From Globisporangium splendens (taxonomy: Eukaryota > Oomycota > Peronosporomycetes > Pythiales > Pythiaceae): a DNA stretch of 64,000 bases. Positions 21,546 through 32,808 of the stretch are shown here, piece after piece. The notes beneath the pieces are model-generated. The model had not been told where the DNA came from. It searched no databases and was given only the letters and a program-made list of their open reading frames with translations. Made by a program: the position numbers and the translations under genes. The first letter of the stretch is position 1. Every line of letters begins with the position of its first letter. The stretch lies in assembly GCA_006386115.1 (NCBI GenBank), contig VFIW01000064.1, positions 124,001 to 188,000 on the forward strand, in the 5' to 3' direction.

Positions 21546-22591
21546 CGGCAACGACGCGCTTGCTTGCGACGCAGTCGTCGTCGACGACGGACGCTAGCTA
21601 CGAACTGCTGAAAAAGGACTTTCGCAAGTGGCTCAGGAAGGAAGCGCAACTCCTTTCGCTGCTCATGCTCGTCGGCGTCACGGGCGTGTACTTCTATAAG
21701 GTTCGTGGCAGCAGCTGACGGATTCTTTCTTGTGCTGTGGATGGACTAATGGTTGCTGATGTCGTTGATAGAACCGAGAGAATGCGCCGTCGAACAAAGT
21801 GCTGCGGCTGTTGGCAGAAGCCGAGCAGAGTGCCAAGAAGGACGACCGTGAAGGTGCGCTGAAGCACTGTCTGCACGCGTATTCCATCACCAAGGCGACC
21901 AACAGCCAAGGTACGTTTACGGCACAGCGCACATGACAATACGCTCCGAAAAGACACAGAGTGACAAGCTTGTGCGCTGTACTACAGATCGCCATTCGTT
22001 CGAGCTCGCGTTCGCGATCGCAGCACAGTTCGAGACGCTGGGCAAAGTGAACCAGGCGACGGTGTACTATCAAGAGGCGCTGGGCAACATCCCGTACGTC
22101 CGCGATGCTGCCACGCGCGACTTGAACCGCGTCGTCACGTTGGACCGCATCGCACAGTGCTATCAAGACAAGTACGTCCCTTTGGTCCTATTTTTTGTAA
22201 ATGGCTTTACATCATAGCAGCTTACAAACAATGGGTTGCGTGCTTTTTGTTGCACGTCAGAGGCGAGCAAGTGACGGCCGAGAAGTACTACAAGCAAGCT
22301 GTGAGTGTGTACGACGCCAGTCGCGCTGGCCGCGCAACCGAGCCACCTCCAGATGCGCAGTTCCCCGTCGATCGCGAGATCCCCGCAGTGCTTTTCAACT
22401 ACGGACAACAGTTGATGCACTTGAAGCGGTGGGATGAGGCCGCGTACTACTTGAGACGCGCCTTGGCACTCGCGCGTGGTGGGAGCGCCAGCGTGTCGGA
22501 GGAGAACGTCGCCAAGATAGAGAGCATGCTGCAGAACATCTCGAGCGCGACAGAAGATGTAAGGGACTTGGAGGATGAAGACATTTTTTGA
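21542..22591 (+). CDS. Membrane-anchored TPR protein, possibly mitochondrial (TTC19/Mgr3-like), four exons
   Basis: A 270-residue protein from the ATG at 21542, or 309 from 21425. Exons: 21542-21700, 21772-21910, 21988-22171 and 22261-22591; introns of 71, 77 and 89 nt. One hydrophobic segment (about residues 34-51, 'QLLSLLMLVGVTGVYFYK') follows a basic stretch. About four tetratricopeptide units come next, for example 'AIAAQFETLGKVNQATVYYQEAL' and 'NYGQQLMHLKRWDEAAYYLRRAL'. A single N-terminal anchor plus TPRs recalls TTC19 or Mgr3, which act at the inner mitochondrial membrane; this is inference from layout only. The gene has a damaged duplicate at 45.3-46.3 kb. Confidence 0.75.
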
Positions 22592-22721
22592 GCAGCTGCA
22601 TGGAACAGAGCGGGCTGGAAGAAGACAACAGAGAAAAGTCTCGGATGTTGTTCACGATTTTAGATTTTATTAGCACATAAGCATGTACATCAACTTGCTA
22701 CAAACACATATGCACAAATGC

Positions 22722-23204
22722 CTAGCACATAGTGAACCCAGCCACAGTGACCGTAATGGCGGCAACCGTGATCGACACTTGAGCGCCGAACTGGGACGTT
22801 GCCGAGGACGCAGTTGGCAGCGTCTTGGACTGCGTGCCATTGGACGACTGCAGCTCCGCACCACCAGAAGAACCACTCGACGACGATGACGCATTGCCAC
22901 TGCTGCTGCTGCCGTCGCTGTCGGAGCCATTCAGCAAACTGTTGAACGTGTCGTTGGCCTTGGACTTGGCGGTCTCCAGAGTCGAGTCCTTGGCGTCGCT
23001 CACGGCGTCCTTCGTCGCGTTCTTCGCCGAGGCGGCAGCATCCGACACGGCACTGGACGCACTCGCCTTGGCCGAGTTGACCGCACCGCTCGTGGCGTTC
23101 TTGACCGAGTTGAACAAGCTGAATGCCGATGACTCGGCGGCTACGACGTTGGCTGATGACGCGATAGCCATGAGAACCAAGTAGACGATCGTGAAGCGAG
23201 CCAT
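22722..23204 (-). CDS. GPI-anchored LEA-like Ser/Ala-rich secreted protein, copy 1
   Basis: 160 residues, start ATG at 23204. A signal peptide (1-22, MARFTIVYLVLMAIASSANV..) is followed by five near-contiguous 11-residue units at about 33-87 (SVKNATSGAVN, SAKASASSAVS, DAAASAKNATK, DAVSDAKDSTL, ETAKSKANDTF). This resembles group-3 LEA proteins and predicts an amphipathic helix. Then comes a Gly/Ser-rich spacer with N-glycosylation sites, and a hydrophobic tail (about 140-160) with no basic residues after it, typical of a GPI signal. I infer a surface or cell-wall protein with stress or hydration functions; no experimental function is known to me. It is convergent with the TPR gene. Two paralogues lie at 36.0 and 48.0 kb. 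Confidence 0.75.
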   Translation of the reverse strand: MARFTIVYLVLMAIASSANVVAAESSAFSLFNSVKNATSGAVNSAKASASSAVSDAAASAKNATKDAVSDAKDSTLETAKSKANDTFNSLLNGSDSDGSSSSGNASSSSSGSSGGAELQSSNGTQSKTLPTASSATSQFGAQVSITVAAITVTVAGFTMC

Positions 23205-23571
23205 GGTCTTGAGGTTCTTGAAACGACTGGTGTGTGTCTGTGTACTTGAGCTGGCAAGTCTGGAAGCGAGCTCCTCGAAGGAGCCATGAGAAACGCAGAT
23301 GCGCAACCTCGACACGTCTTAAACATGGCATCGAGGCAGCAAATTGCATCCACAAAAACTGACACAACGAAAGTCTCGGACGCGGATCCGATCCAGAAGC
23401 ATTTTGTTTAGTCGACATTTTAATCGCGAGATAGAGAATAGCCGGCAGTAGCTCCTTCAAATGCCCGTCGTTAAATAATCCTCATGCATTCATACAAAAT
23501 TCCAAGGCGCTTATGACTCACATTGCCTCTCTGCACAAACACCCAGCGCGCCTGTTTTCTGTTCAAAAGTG
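23205..23571. other. 5' leader of the LEA-like gene and intergenic
   Basis: About 90 bp directly upstream of the ATG (minus strand, to roughly 23290) match the leaders of the paralogues at 36.0 and 48.0 kb (ctcaagacc before ATG, cttccagacttg further up). Beyond that the flank differs. No other gene is seen. Confidence 0.5.
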
Positions 23572-25095
23572 TCAATTGGTGAGGCGCAACTTGGAATGGC
23601 CGACCGCCGTCTGCCACCGCACGACGCCCGCGACCACCTCCATCATCAGGTACTGCAGGTAGTCGGCCGAGCGGTTCTTGACTTTGCCACCGAACGTGAC
23701 CTCGCAGCCAGCACCAGTCTCCGAGTACGCGTCGAGGAACATGAACCAGTTGAAAATGCTCACGTACGTGCCCTCGGACTCGGCGAACGCGCGCTTGCCC
23801 TCCGACAACGGGATCGAGCGGTACGTGATAAGATACCCGCCGTCGATCCGCGCGCGCGAGATCAGCAGGATCGACTGGTGCACCTGGTCAGTACTCCCAC
23901 TGCGCACGCTGAGCCGCACAATCACAATGTCGTTGTCAACGCGCTGGAGCAGCTTCAGCTCGGCCGTGCGCGGCTGGATGCGCCGGTATAAATGCTGCGT
24001 CGTCAGCAAGTGCCACGTCTTGTACACCAGCTCCTGGGACAACACGGCGTCGAACTTTTGCGCGAGCATGAACTGGAGTGACATGCGGTCGAGGATCCGC
24101 TTGTCGCGCCACCCGAGCACCTGCCCGCCGATGGACTCGAAGTCCTTCTGGTCGCGGAACGCCATGATCTCGTCAAAGCTGCTGCGCACGCACGCGATGG
24201 CGTCGTCGCGCGACATGGGACGGCTGAAGAGCACTTTCTGGAAAATCGGCGCGTCGTCCGCGTAGATCGCGCTCTCGACGTCTTCCTCGTCCGGATCGCC
24301 ACCGATGTGCGCACTGTTTACACTGTGCTGCTGCCGTTGAGAGGCGTGGTCGTCTGTGAGAAGCTTGACTGAGTTGCTCCGGTTCAGCTCGGAGAGCGTC
24401 GTCTGGTACGTGCTGTTCTGCATATCCCACTGCTGGAGCTGTTTCTTGAGCAGCGTCTGCTCGCTTCGTAGGCGGTCGATCGACGCCACGATCTCCAGAA
24501 ACTTGTGGTTCTTCTCCGCGGTATCGCTTGAGTTGGCTGCGAGCATCTGCGCACCCTTTTCCTTAAGCCGCTCGCGCTGCGTCTCGAGCGCGGCCAGTTC
24601 GCCGCGCATGTTCAGAATGCGCGTCTTGAGAGCGTTCGTGCGGCGGCGCTCGTTCTCGTTGTGGCGCTTCTTCCGATCGTCTTCGCTACTGATCGACTGC
24701 GACACCGTCGACGGCGACGCCGTTTTTTCCTGTGCATCAGCAGCAGCAGTCGGCGGATTCACAGGAGACGTTACGCTCTGACTGCCGTCATGCACTATTG
24801 GCGACCCCGACGGAGTCGTCTGTGGTGGAGTCTTCGGCCCGCAGAACAGCGTTCTGCTCGTACTGATCGTGAACTCTTCGTCGCTCGGGGGTCCAGTAGG
24901 CGTCACGACCGCAATCTCCCGAGCCTTGAGCATCGGAGACGCGTCTGTCGTCATGTCGACACCGCCGCTGTTCTCATCGCCATACGAGAGCGCGAGCGCC
25001 TGGTCCAGGAAGCTCTCGTCTGCGAGGCTCAGGTCCGCGAGCATGCTGGCGTGCTGCGCGTGCGGCGTGACGTAGTCGCCACCCGCGTTGCTCAT
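23572..25095 (-). CDS. bHLH(-Zip) protein with C-terminal START-like domain
   Basis: 507 residues from the ATG at 25095; the upstream extension lacks ATG. Residues 141-154 form a bHLH-type basic region, 'RKKRHNENERRRTN', with H145, E149 and R152 in the DNA-contacting pattern. Two helices follow, separated by a loop at about 186-196, and the second continues as a leucine-rich heptad segment. Residues about 270-500 resemble a START fold ('TWHLLTTQHLYRR', 'LLISRARIDGGYLITYRS', 'GCEVTFGGKV'). Such DNA-binding plus START-like fusions recur in oomycetes; similar proteins are sometimes labelled mating-specific (M96-like), which I cannot verify. It is probably a nuclear regulator whose START-like part could bind a lipid or other ligand. 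Single exon. Confidence 0.75.
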   Translation of the reverse strand: MSNAGGDYVTPHAQHASMLADLSLADESFLDQALALSYGDENSGGVDMTTDASPMLKAREIAVVTPTGPPSDEEFTISTSRTLFCGPKTPPQTTPSGSPIVHDGSQSVTSPVNPPTAAADAQEKTASPSTVSQSISSEDDRKKRHNENERRRTNALKTRILNMRGELAALETQRERLKEKGAQMLAANSSDTAEKNHKFLEIVASIDRLRSEQTLLKKQLQQWDMQNSTYQTTLSELNRSNSVKLLTDDHASQRQQHSVNSAHIGGDPDEEDVESAIYADDAPIFQKVLFSRPMSRDDAIACVRSSFDEIMAFRDQKDFESIGGQVLGWRDKRILDRMSLQFMLAQKFDAVLSQELVYKTWHLLTTQHLYRRIQPRTAELKLLQRVDNDIVIVRLSVRSGSTDQVHQSILLISRARIDGGYLITYRSIPLSEGKRAFAESEGTYVSIFNWFMFLDAYSETGAGCEVTFGGKVKNRSADYLQYLMMEVVAGVVRWQTAVGHSKLRLTN

Positions 25096-25599
25096 GTTGA
25101 AGCTGCTCCCGCCCCTCCTGCTCGCGCCGTAAGCCAGTGGCGCTTGTCGCGTTGCGTGACGTCTCGGTAATATGTTCGGCAGAGTTGGCCACACAAAAGC
25201 ACAGCAGAACGGATGACTGCCCGGGTCAGAAAACCGAGTCGGTTGCTCATTCAGGGGGTGTTTAGACCGCCTTCCGCCAAGTTGCTAACTCGTGTAATCG
25301 GCTTTAAAAACGCATTCTAGCACACCTTGTTTTGTGAAAATCAGTCTGCCATCAGTGCCATCGAGTTTCTCACATTGAACCATGTTTTGACTTCAACCTG
25401 CAAGATTTACCTCCTCTTTTGAAGCGCGAGAGTGCATGTCACAGAGCACGCGTGTTGGTGCAATTGACGCGCTCTTGATGCGCGGCCGAAACACAAAAAT
25501 CCATTCTGCATTCCGCAATTGGGTGCAGCAAGTGGGAGTCGCAGTGCGGAATCGGACGCGTCGCGTGCAAGCACCAGCAGAAGCGGAGAGAAGACTGCG
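25096..25599. other. Divergent promoter interval, bHLH and JmjC genes
   Basis: About 500 bp between two divergent genes. There are no credible ORFs. It must hold both promoters; I see no distinctive motif. Confidence 0.4.
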
Positions 25600-28500
25600 A
25601 TGAACTGGCAGCCGGCGCTCGCGACGTCGGCGTTCCGCGGACTCCACGACGAACTGATCGCGTACTTGACGCTCTTCTGCGACGTTGACGACCTGCTCGT
25701 GCTTTCGGAGACCAACTCCGGTACGCGCCTTGAACCATGACTGCGTCTATAGATGATTTAAAGCTGATTGTGTTTTTCTTTTTTGCGTGGGGGAGTGTAG
25801 TGTTTTATGTGTTTAGTCGCGAGGAGCCGTTATGGATGGCGCATTGTCTGCGTCGTCATGGGGGAGAGTTCACGTACAAGGACAACTGGCGACTCACGAC
25901 GTTTTTCCCGCGCAACCGACCAGCGGGTATGCCGCTTTTCCCGACGCTGTCGATTCGTGGGTTTGCGTCGGATTTCTTGTATCGACGATGGTATCGCGCG
26001 CATATGAGCCTCAAGTCTTTTGACCTGTCCAATGAACAGCAAGATCCGTTTGCAAAGCGCATTAAGAAATTCGAGACCAAGGACATCACCTATCAAGAGT
26101 ACTTCGAGTATGCGACAAACAAATTTGCATACTCTGTTCAGTAGCTGGGTGGTCGAACGAAGTGGCTTACCTAATCTTTATCTTTGTATATTTTGCAGAC
26201 AGTATTCGCGAATTCCGTTCATTCTTAAGAACGCCATTGGGAACTGGAAAGCGACGACAGAGGTAAGTACAGCTTTGCAAATGCGTAGTGAAAGGAGCAG
26301 TGTCGTCTAAGCGCAATTTTTGTGGCTGGTATTTTAGTGGACGATGGAGAAACTGACGGAGAGGTTTCCAAGCGATATCAAGCATCGAATCACGCACAAT
26401 TTGGATTTCTTTGGTAGTGGCAAGTCACTTAAAATGAGCTTTGCCGACTATTTCCAGTACATCAGACACCAAAATGATGAGACGCCGCTGTACATTTTCG
26501 ATCCAGACTTTGGAGAGAAAGCCCCTGCACTGCTGGAGGACTACAACGTTGAGGATCTGAAGTTTTTCAAGGAAGATATGCTGAAAGTCGTTGCTCGAGA
26601 GAAACAAGCAGAAAAGAAGAACACTGATCCTGCTTCTAACAACGAAGAAAGCAAGCTATTGGAACAGACTGCAGAAGGGAAGGCAACTGTCCCAAATAGC
26701 TCCGAGAAAGTACAAGATGCAAAGCCCGCTGTAGCTGAATCACTACGACCTGATTTTAGGTGGACTGTGATCGGTCCCGAACGAACGGGTGCACCGTGGC
26801 ATACTGATCCAGCGAGAACTTCGGCATGGAATGCACTTGTCAAGGGGAGAAAGCGGTGGGCGATTTATCCTCCAGATTCACCGCCACCGGGTGTGTCAAC
26901 GGGTAAAAGTGGACAAGGGCGAGAGCATGCGCTGAACATGACATCTCTCTCGTGGTACCTTCACGTGTATCCGACTCTTTTGCCTCATCAAAAGCCAATT
27001 GAAGTCATTCAAGAAGAAGGTGAAGTCATCTACGTGCCGAGTGGCTGGTGGCATCTGATATTGAATCTGGACACGACGATCGCAGTGACCCAGAACTTTG
27101 TTGATTCGCATAACCTGATGGCGTTCGTCAAGGATCTACTGAGCGATCAAGAACACGAAGCACTTGGCCAATTCCAGCACAAGATAAAGACTGATCGACC
27201 TGAAACGTTTGATTTGTTCCGACTGATGCAGATTCCTCGTGCTCACGGGTATCTAAGCGAGGAGCTCTACATTGGCACGTTCTCTGCTCTTGAACCATGG
27301 AAGGCGCCAATCAAGAAAATTCTGAAGAGACATGCAGCGCTTGGAAAGCACGAAGTCTTCAAAATCGACAAGGAGACCAAAAAGAGTCAAGTGGCCAGGT
27401 TGAAGAGCTTGACCTCTCGAGCAAACCCAACGTTTTCGGTTGGGAAGAATGTTCTCATCAAGCTTTTCAGCCAGTTCAACCAACGATGGGGTGAATTCGA
27501 CTTTACCACCTATCTTTCACCAAATTTTGAGCAGATCGACGGACTACCAGCATCGCCGTCTCCGTTAAAACGACGCAAGCAGATGACTTGGCAGCCGCAT
27601 GAGTTGAGACAGGTGATGAATTTGCGACGAGCGATGGAGGAATGCTTCCGAATTGAAAAGTCAACGTACGATATGATCGCAAGAGCCGTTGCGTCTCCTG
27701 AAACTCAGGCATACTTGCAACCGCTGCAAGCTATGGTGCCACAATTATTCCATTCGGGGCATTTGCTTGACGTTTCAGAAGTCGATGATGAAGATGGAGA
27801 TGGGAGTATGTGGCGATGGCCATACGTGGCGATTGAGTACAGAGGCGACTTGGATGGCTTGGACAAGCTTGTGAAGAAAGGTGGAGTGACGAAGGAGAGC
27901 TGGGTTGCCACAGCGACGTGGATCAGTGCTGAATTTTTGCCACGCCTGCATGCTGTGCCAATTGATTCCGACCTCCAAGGCTTGTACGGTCACAGCAAAT
28001 GTGAATGGGAGTGGTATGCCCATTACTTGCTTTACCAACGCAAGCGAACTTTTCCATGTAAGTTGAATTCAGGACCCCTTCATAGGTTCTGCATTTTGTG
28101 TGTGTGTGTGTGTAAGCTAACTTCGAGTTGTTGTGATGATGCTACAGTTCACTACAAAGAGGATGCCATTCCTCCACAATTGATGAGCAAGCTTGAGCAG
28201 TTTTTGCCGTCAGCACACACTGATAGTATCGTGAAAGCTCTGCTTCCTGCGTCTTTGAAGTCAATGAAGCCAGTCCTCGTTCACGGAGACCTTACACAAG
28301 AGAACATCCTGGGTTCCACTTCGATTGCGGGAACGGTGACTGATCGCAAAACTGGTACCTTGAATGGGACTGCGGGGGCTCACACGGATTTGACGGCATT
28401 CCTGAACTCAATCGGCTGCGGAAAGTATATCCCGCTGCTTGTGGAGCAACAAGAACTAACGATGGACTCTCTTGCTTTTCTGAGTGAGGCTCACTTGAAA

Positions 28501-29133
28501 GATCTTGGAATTCCGCTCGGCCCAAGGCTCTCAATCTTGGGGAAATCGAAGCATGGCACGCAGAATGGTACTACGAAGGCAATCGACTTATTCAGCAATG
28601 ATCATTCTTTAGAAGAGGAGGAATGGGAAACTTGTAGCAGCAGCAGCAGCAGTTCCGATGAAGATGATGAGAACGAGTGTGGTGAAGCACTTCAAGCGAA
28701 ACGTCTGGCGAAATTCTACGGTCCGCACGAATGGAAGCCAAGTTTTGTGATCGATTTTGCTGATTGCAAGACTGGCGATCCATTGTACGACTTGGTTGCA
28801 GTTTTCTTCGCCACCTTGGTACGTGCATTTGTGTTGATGTGATTGATTTTGTTGCCGGTTAGTTCGACGAACTCATTTACAGCGGTTGCTTCTCAGAACG
28901 GTGATCGTGCGTTGTGGCAGGCAACTCTGAACACCGAGTACTGGCAAGCGTACATCCGACGAGAGCAAGAAGCTGACAGCTCACAGAAGTTGCGAGAGCG
29001 CTTCCTCAAATTGGTTCTTCTCCATCCAAGCCGCTCTGTGAAGTCCCTGTTTTTCTTCTTCCCGGACGCTTTTCCGTTGAACACTTGGGAGGACGTCGCT
29101 CGCGTTGTCTTCGAAGACATTTTTGTTGCGTAG
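25600..29133 (+). CDS. F-box / JmjC / APH-kinase-like protein with inserted SAM domain (JMJ21-like), six exons
   Basis: About 1050 residues. Exons: 25600-25720, 25801-26140, 26199-26262, 26338-28057, 28148-28818 and 28897-29133; phases agree at every junction. An F-box-like segment covers about residues 11-40. The JmjC domain carries the iron ligands H330, D332 ('PWHTDPARTSAW') and H414 ('PSGWWHLILNL'). The C-terminal half has an aminoglycoside-phosphotransferase-type catalytic loop 'LVHGDLTQENIL' (about 792-803) and metal-binding 'FVIDFADCKTGDPLYD' near 950. A SAM domain (about 828-885) and an acidic Ser tract lie between them. F-box, JmjC and APH in this order occur in Arabidopsis JMJ21. 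I infer a 2-oxoglutarate oxygenase in an SCF-type complex; the substrate is unknown. Intron 4 (90 nt) contains no in-frame stop. Confidence 0.85.
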
Positions 29134-29368
29134 GTTGCTTGCTATGCTGTTGTCATAGCACAGTTTTGTTTGAAGAGTTGGGAAAACAACGCCGCCGTCG
29201 TAAGTACACGTGCGCACCATGTGAATAAAGCCATCGAGTGCCTGTTTTGCTGTTTTGTAGTTTTATTTTTCGGCAATATAGACGCTGACTGGGCTTGTGC
29301 TGCTTGCGGCGTTAGATAGATACAGGAGGATTGGTGATACACAGCACAAAAACTACTGGGTGCTTCTT

Positions 29369-29894
29369 CTAATAGACTGGCTGCACCTGCTTCACTTCTT
29401 CCAACAACTCCTCGTACGCATCCAGCGCGTTGAAGCCAGCCTTGCCGGGGGTAATCAATATGCAACTAGTCGGGCGCTTCGACAACGCAGACGCACCCAA
29501 GTCCACCTATTGACAACAAACAACAAACAAAGCACCTTCGTCAGCACTCCACACCACAGATGATAAAGTCCTCAACAAAAGACATGCGCCGTACCTTCGA
29601 TGGGGTGAACAAGTACGGGATGTCGTTCTCTTCGCAGAGCACAGGGATGTGCGAGATCACGTCAATAGGCGAGATGTCGCCGGCGATGATGCACACACCC
29701 TTCTCGCCCTTGCGGATGCTCTTGACCACTTCCTTCACGCCGCGCTTGATGCCCTTGACCTTGGTGGCCTTCTTCACGACCTTGTACGCGCGCTTGGTCT
29801 GCTTCTTGCTGGCCAGCGGCTTGGCGATCACCGACACGTGCTTCACGCGCTCCTCGTAGGACACGCCGCCCTTCTTGTCTTCCGTGTCGCTCAT
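29369..29894 (-). CDS. NHP2: NHP2, L7Ae-family H/ACA snoRNP protein, two exons
   Basis: 145 residues. Exon 1 is 29894-29595, exon 2 is 29506-29369, and the intron is 88 nt (GT-AG, phase 0). The L7Ae core is evident: 'KVKGIKRGVKEVVKSIRKGE', 'VCIIAGDISPIDVISHIPVL', 'CEENDIPYLFTPSK' and 'VDLGASALSKRPTSC'. These match NHP2 rather than ribosomal L7a or SNU13. NHP2 binds H/ACA guide RNAs with dyskerin, NOP10 and GAR1, and directs rRNA and snRNA pseudouridylation in the nucleolus. Length agrees with yeast (156) and human (153). It is convergent with the JmjC gene. A ccaatc box lies about 100 bp upstream (29991). Confidence 0.92.
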
Positions 29895-30298
29895 TATTCT
29901 GCTGCTCGTGGTCTGAAATGAACCAACAGGGGACGCTTCGCTGTGAATGGCGACACCGACATGATCAGGAAGAGCGCACTCGACCACGAACCAATCAAAA
30001 TTTGGGTACCTTCGCGCAACATTTAGTGGGAAGAGGGGTACGGTTACTCCTGGTGGTGGTACGGTTGTGGCTACTGTGACACTGTAACCAGTGTACCCAT
30101 CAAGCCAAGAAAGCGACTCGAATGCACATGCAGTGGCCACTGTGTCATTCATGCAGGACGCACTGCTGAACAAAACTCACTTGCCATGCTTCATTACACA
30201 AGAGGTCGCAGTGCGACACTATCACCTGTGTTGGCACTGGCAAAACTGTGTACGGCTTCTGAAGTCGACGCATGAAACACACTCACAAAAACATTCAT

Positions 30299-32108
30299 TC
30301 AGTCGCTCTTATGATAGAGCTCGCGGAAAAACTGACGCTGTCGTTTCGACTTCGTGCCATCGGTCGAGGACAAACCGCCTGCTGCTGCTCCAGCGCCAAC
30401 CCCACGGCCACTTCGAGGAGTGTGGGTCGGCGTTCGAGGCGACTTGGTCGACAACCGATGATGCGGACTTTTCTTGGGACGGTGCATGATGGCGACACCG
30501 TTGTCTCTCCTCTGCGGAGAGCGCAAGGACAACGCGGAGGTCGAGTAGTCCCAATGGCGTCTGCCAGCATCGCTTCGGAGGAGCACGTCGGGGGCGTTTG
30601 AGCCAAGCCGCCGTCGCGGAGATTCCGGGTTGCGCCGGAACGATCCGGCCATATTTCGATACGAGCCCAGTGTCGCGCCATATTTGCTCAGCTGGGGCTC
30701 CGACTGTTTCTTTTTGCCTAGAAGCAGTCCAGCGTTATATGTGCTCGAGTCCGGCGCGACCAGGATGACTGTGTGGGTGCTGCTTAGAATCTCTTCGTCG
30801 TCGATATCGTCGTGATCCCACTTGCTCGACGGCTTTTTTGCAATCAAGTGGCGAGACTCGATGTCGCCGATTGCGTACAGCACGGCTTCATCGCGCAGCA
30901 CCTTCGCCGCACACGACCTGCAAAAGCAGCGCGCGAGCGCTTTCGTGTGGGATATTGACCGGACTTCTTTCCGCATGCTGCAGGTACTGCACACAAACTG
31001 AAGCATGAAACAACACACAAAATAGTGAATTGAGTTGCTCGCAGCATCTCAAAGTTATGCAGTGTTCACTTACATGGCGGCAAATGGCGCACTTGCGCTT
31101 GAGCGCGCTTCCGAGTCGGCTCAGGCACATCCCGCACCGGCGTTCGTCGTCCACGGATTCCTGCGCCGAGGTGATCGGCATAGCTTCCTCGCGTTCTTCG
31201 CTCCTGCGGATTGCGCGCACGAGCTTTTTCGCGAAACAGCAGTCGAGGATTTTGGTGAAATTGGCAAAACTCGCGACCGCAGATTTGGTCGCGAGCATGT
31301 TGAGCAGATCTCCCGATGCGTCGTACGAGCCTTGGTGGAACACTTCGACGCGTCCGTTCCTCAATTGGCGGAAGAAGCTGCAGAAGTACATTTGCGCGCG
31401 CACGACGGAGCTGTTCTCGAAGCGCGGACACGATGGGAACTTGATGGAATGGCGCAGCTCGTACCCCACTTTGTCTCCGTTCTGTGTGCGGATCACACCT
31501 GTAGACTGTAACACACAGCTGGTGATTAGAAACCAAAGGAAATGCAGCACATAACGCAGCAGCAAACATACCCCGAGGAAGCAAAAATCGCGATCTTTTA
31601 CGAGCATCGAGGCCGTCGGCGCTTTCTTCAACGTCCACTTGACCGCAAGCGACCGGAACGGGTCGAGCGTCGTCGCGCGTTCCAGAGTGTGGAGCACAGC
31701 CGCGTCCGCGATGCCGTCGCCAGTGAAGTACGCGCGCGCCACTCGGTCTTCGCGTGAGTCCCACATGGTCCCATACAAAATATCTTCGACGGTGCCCTCG
31801 ACGCTGCCGACGATGAGGATCCCGGGGAGATGTGAGTGCTCGATCTGGCGACCGCGTCGGTCGTTTTCCTGGTCGTGATGGTGCCACAAGTGCCGTCGCG
31901 TGCGGCGCTTGTACACGCGGACGCCATCGCGCTGCCGCACGAACTTCCAGTGCTTGCCCTCGACTGCGCCGTTGTTGCCGAGCGCGCACTCTTCGTACCG
32001 GTCCAAGTACGCTTCGAGCAGCTGCGCCTCGACCATCTGCAACTGCGTGGTCTCCTCGCGCGAGAGCCGCACGGGTGCGAAAAAGTCGGGTGGAAGCGGC
32101 AGCTTCAT
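30299..32108 (-). CDS. START-domain protein with degenerate FYVE-type zinc finger, three exons
   Basis: About 555 residues. Exons: 32108-31572, 31505-31074 and 30997-30299; introns of 66 nt (31506-31571, no in-frame stop) and 76 nt (30998-31073). The N-terminal ~290 residues form a START-like lipid-binding domain ('GKHWKFVRQRDGVRVYKR', 'EGTVEDILYGTMWDSRED', 'VKDRDFCFLG'). The following Cys pattern CxxC-x11-CxxCxxxxCxxC-x17-CxCxxC is that of FYVE, but the PI3P-contacting R-x-H-H-C motif is replaced by LKRKC, so phosphoinositide binding is doubtful. The C-terminal ~200 residues are basic, Ser/Arg-rich and probably disordered. START-FYVE proteins are expanded in oomycetes. Function is inferred as membrane-associated lipid sensing. 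Confidence 0.85.
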
Positions 32109-32808
32109 GACGATATCTTGTTGAGACGCTCCCCGTTACGTGTATGTAGGATGATACACGCGACACACACACAGAGAGGGGATATGATAGATCTACAAAA
32201 AGGGATGGCTTCACAGGACGGCTCCTCCCAATAAATAAGGTGCGTAGCGCCAAAAAGATCGCAACGCTGACGACGGAAGAGGAACGTCGCACGAACAGTA
32301 CGAGCCACGTGCAGATCCGCGACGGACACGACAGGGGGCTGTGGAAGATTAGATAAAGGCGAGCGCTCCCTCCCTCCGCTCGCGTAGAACTCAGTCGCGA
32401 CGCAGACGACGGCATGCGCGAGGTCCTTTCCGCAGCTTCCGCCGACCCATCGAAGAAACTGCGCAGAAAAGCAGCGAGAAACCTACTATACAGCTTATGA
32501 TAAAACCGCCAAACAGCCTTCTCAGTTGCGTTTGAAAATGGCGCATACTGTGCGATTGCAATCACCCAAGCCTCGTTAAAGCGATACGAATGTTGCTGAT
32601 CGACTTCTGCAGGAGCCAATCGTGTCTTCAAGCAAAACGAAGTGTCGTCTTTACAGCCAATTAGATCCCGACAACTCCACTGTGATTCGTTTAAAATCCA
32701 TTTTTGCCGCGCTCTCATTGGCTAAATGCACATGATTAGCCACTCGTACCTAGCCGAGAACACTCTCCCATCTCGTACGCAACGCCCCACTTTCTCTCAG
32801 CATAGAGC
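32109..32808. promoter_or_regulatory. Divergent promoter interval with two CCAAT boxes
   Basis: 700 bp between the START-FYVE gene and the glycosyltransferase gene. CCAAT-type boxes occur at 32655-32661 (agccaat) and 32717-32723 (attggct). The latter lies 86 bp upstream of the glycosyltransferase ATG. No convincing gene lies inside. Confidence 0.35.

Noticed and set aside
31066..32718. 550-codon minus-strand frame over the START-FYVE gene
   Set aside because: Arg/His-rich shadow frame without motifs; the START frame has clear homology and correct splice sites.
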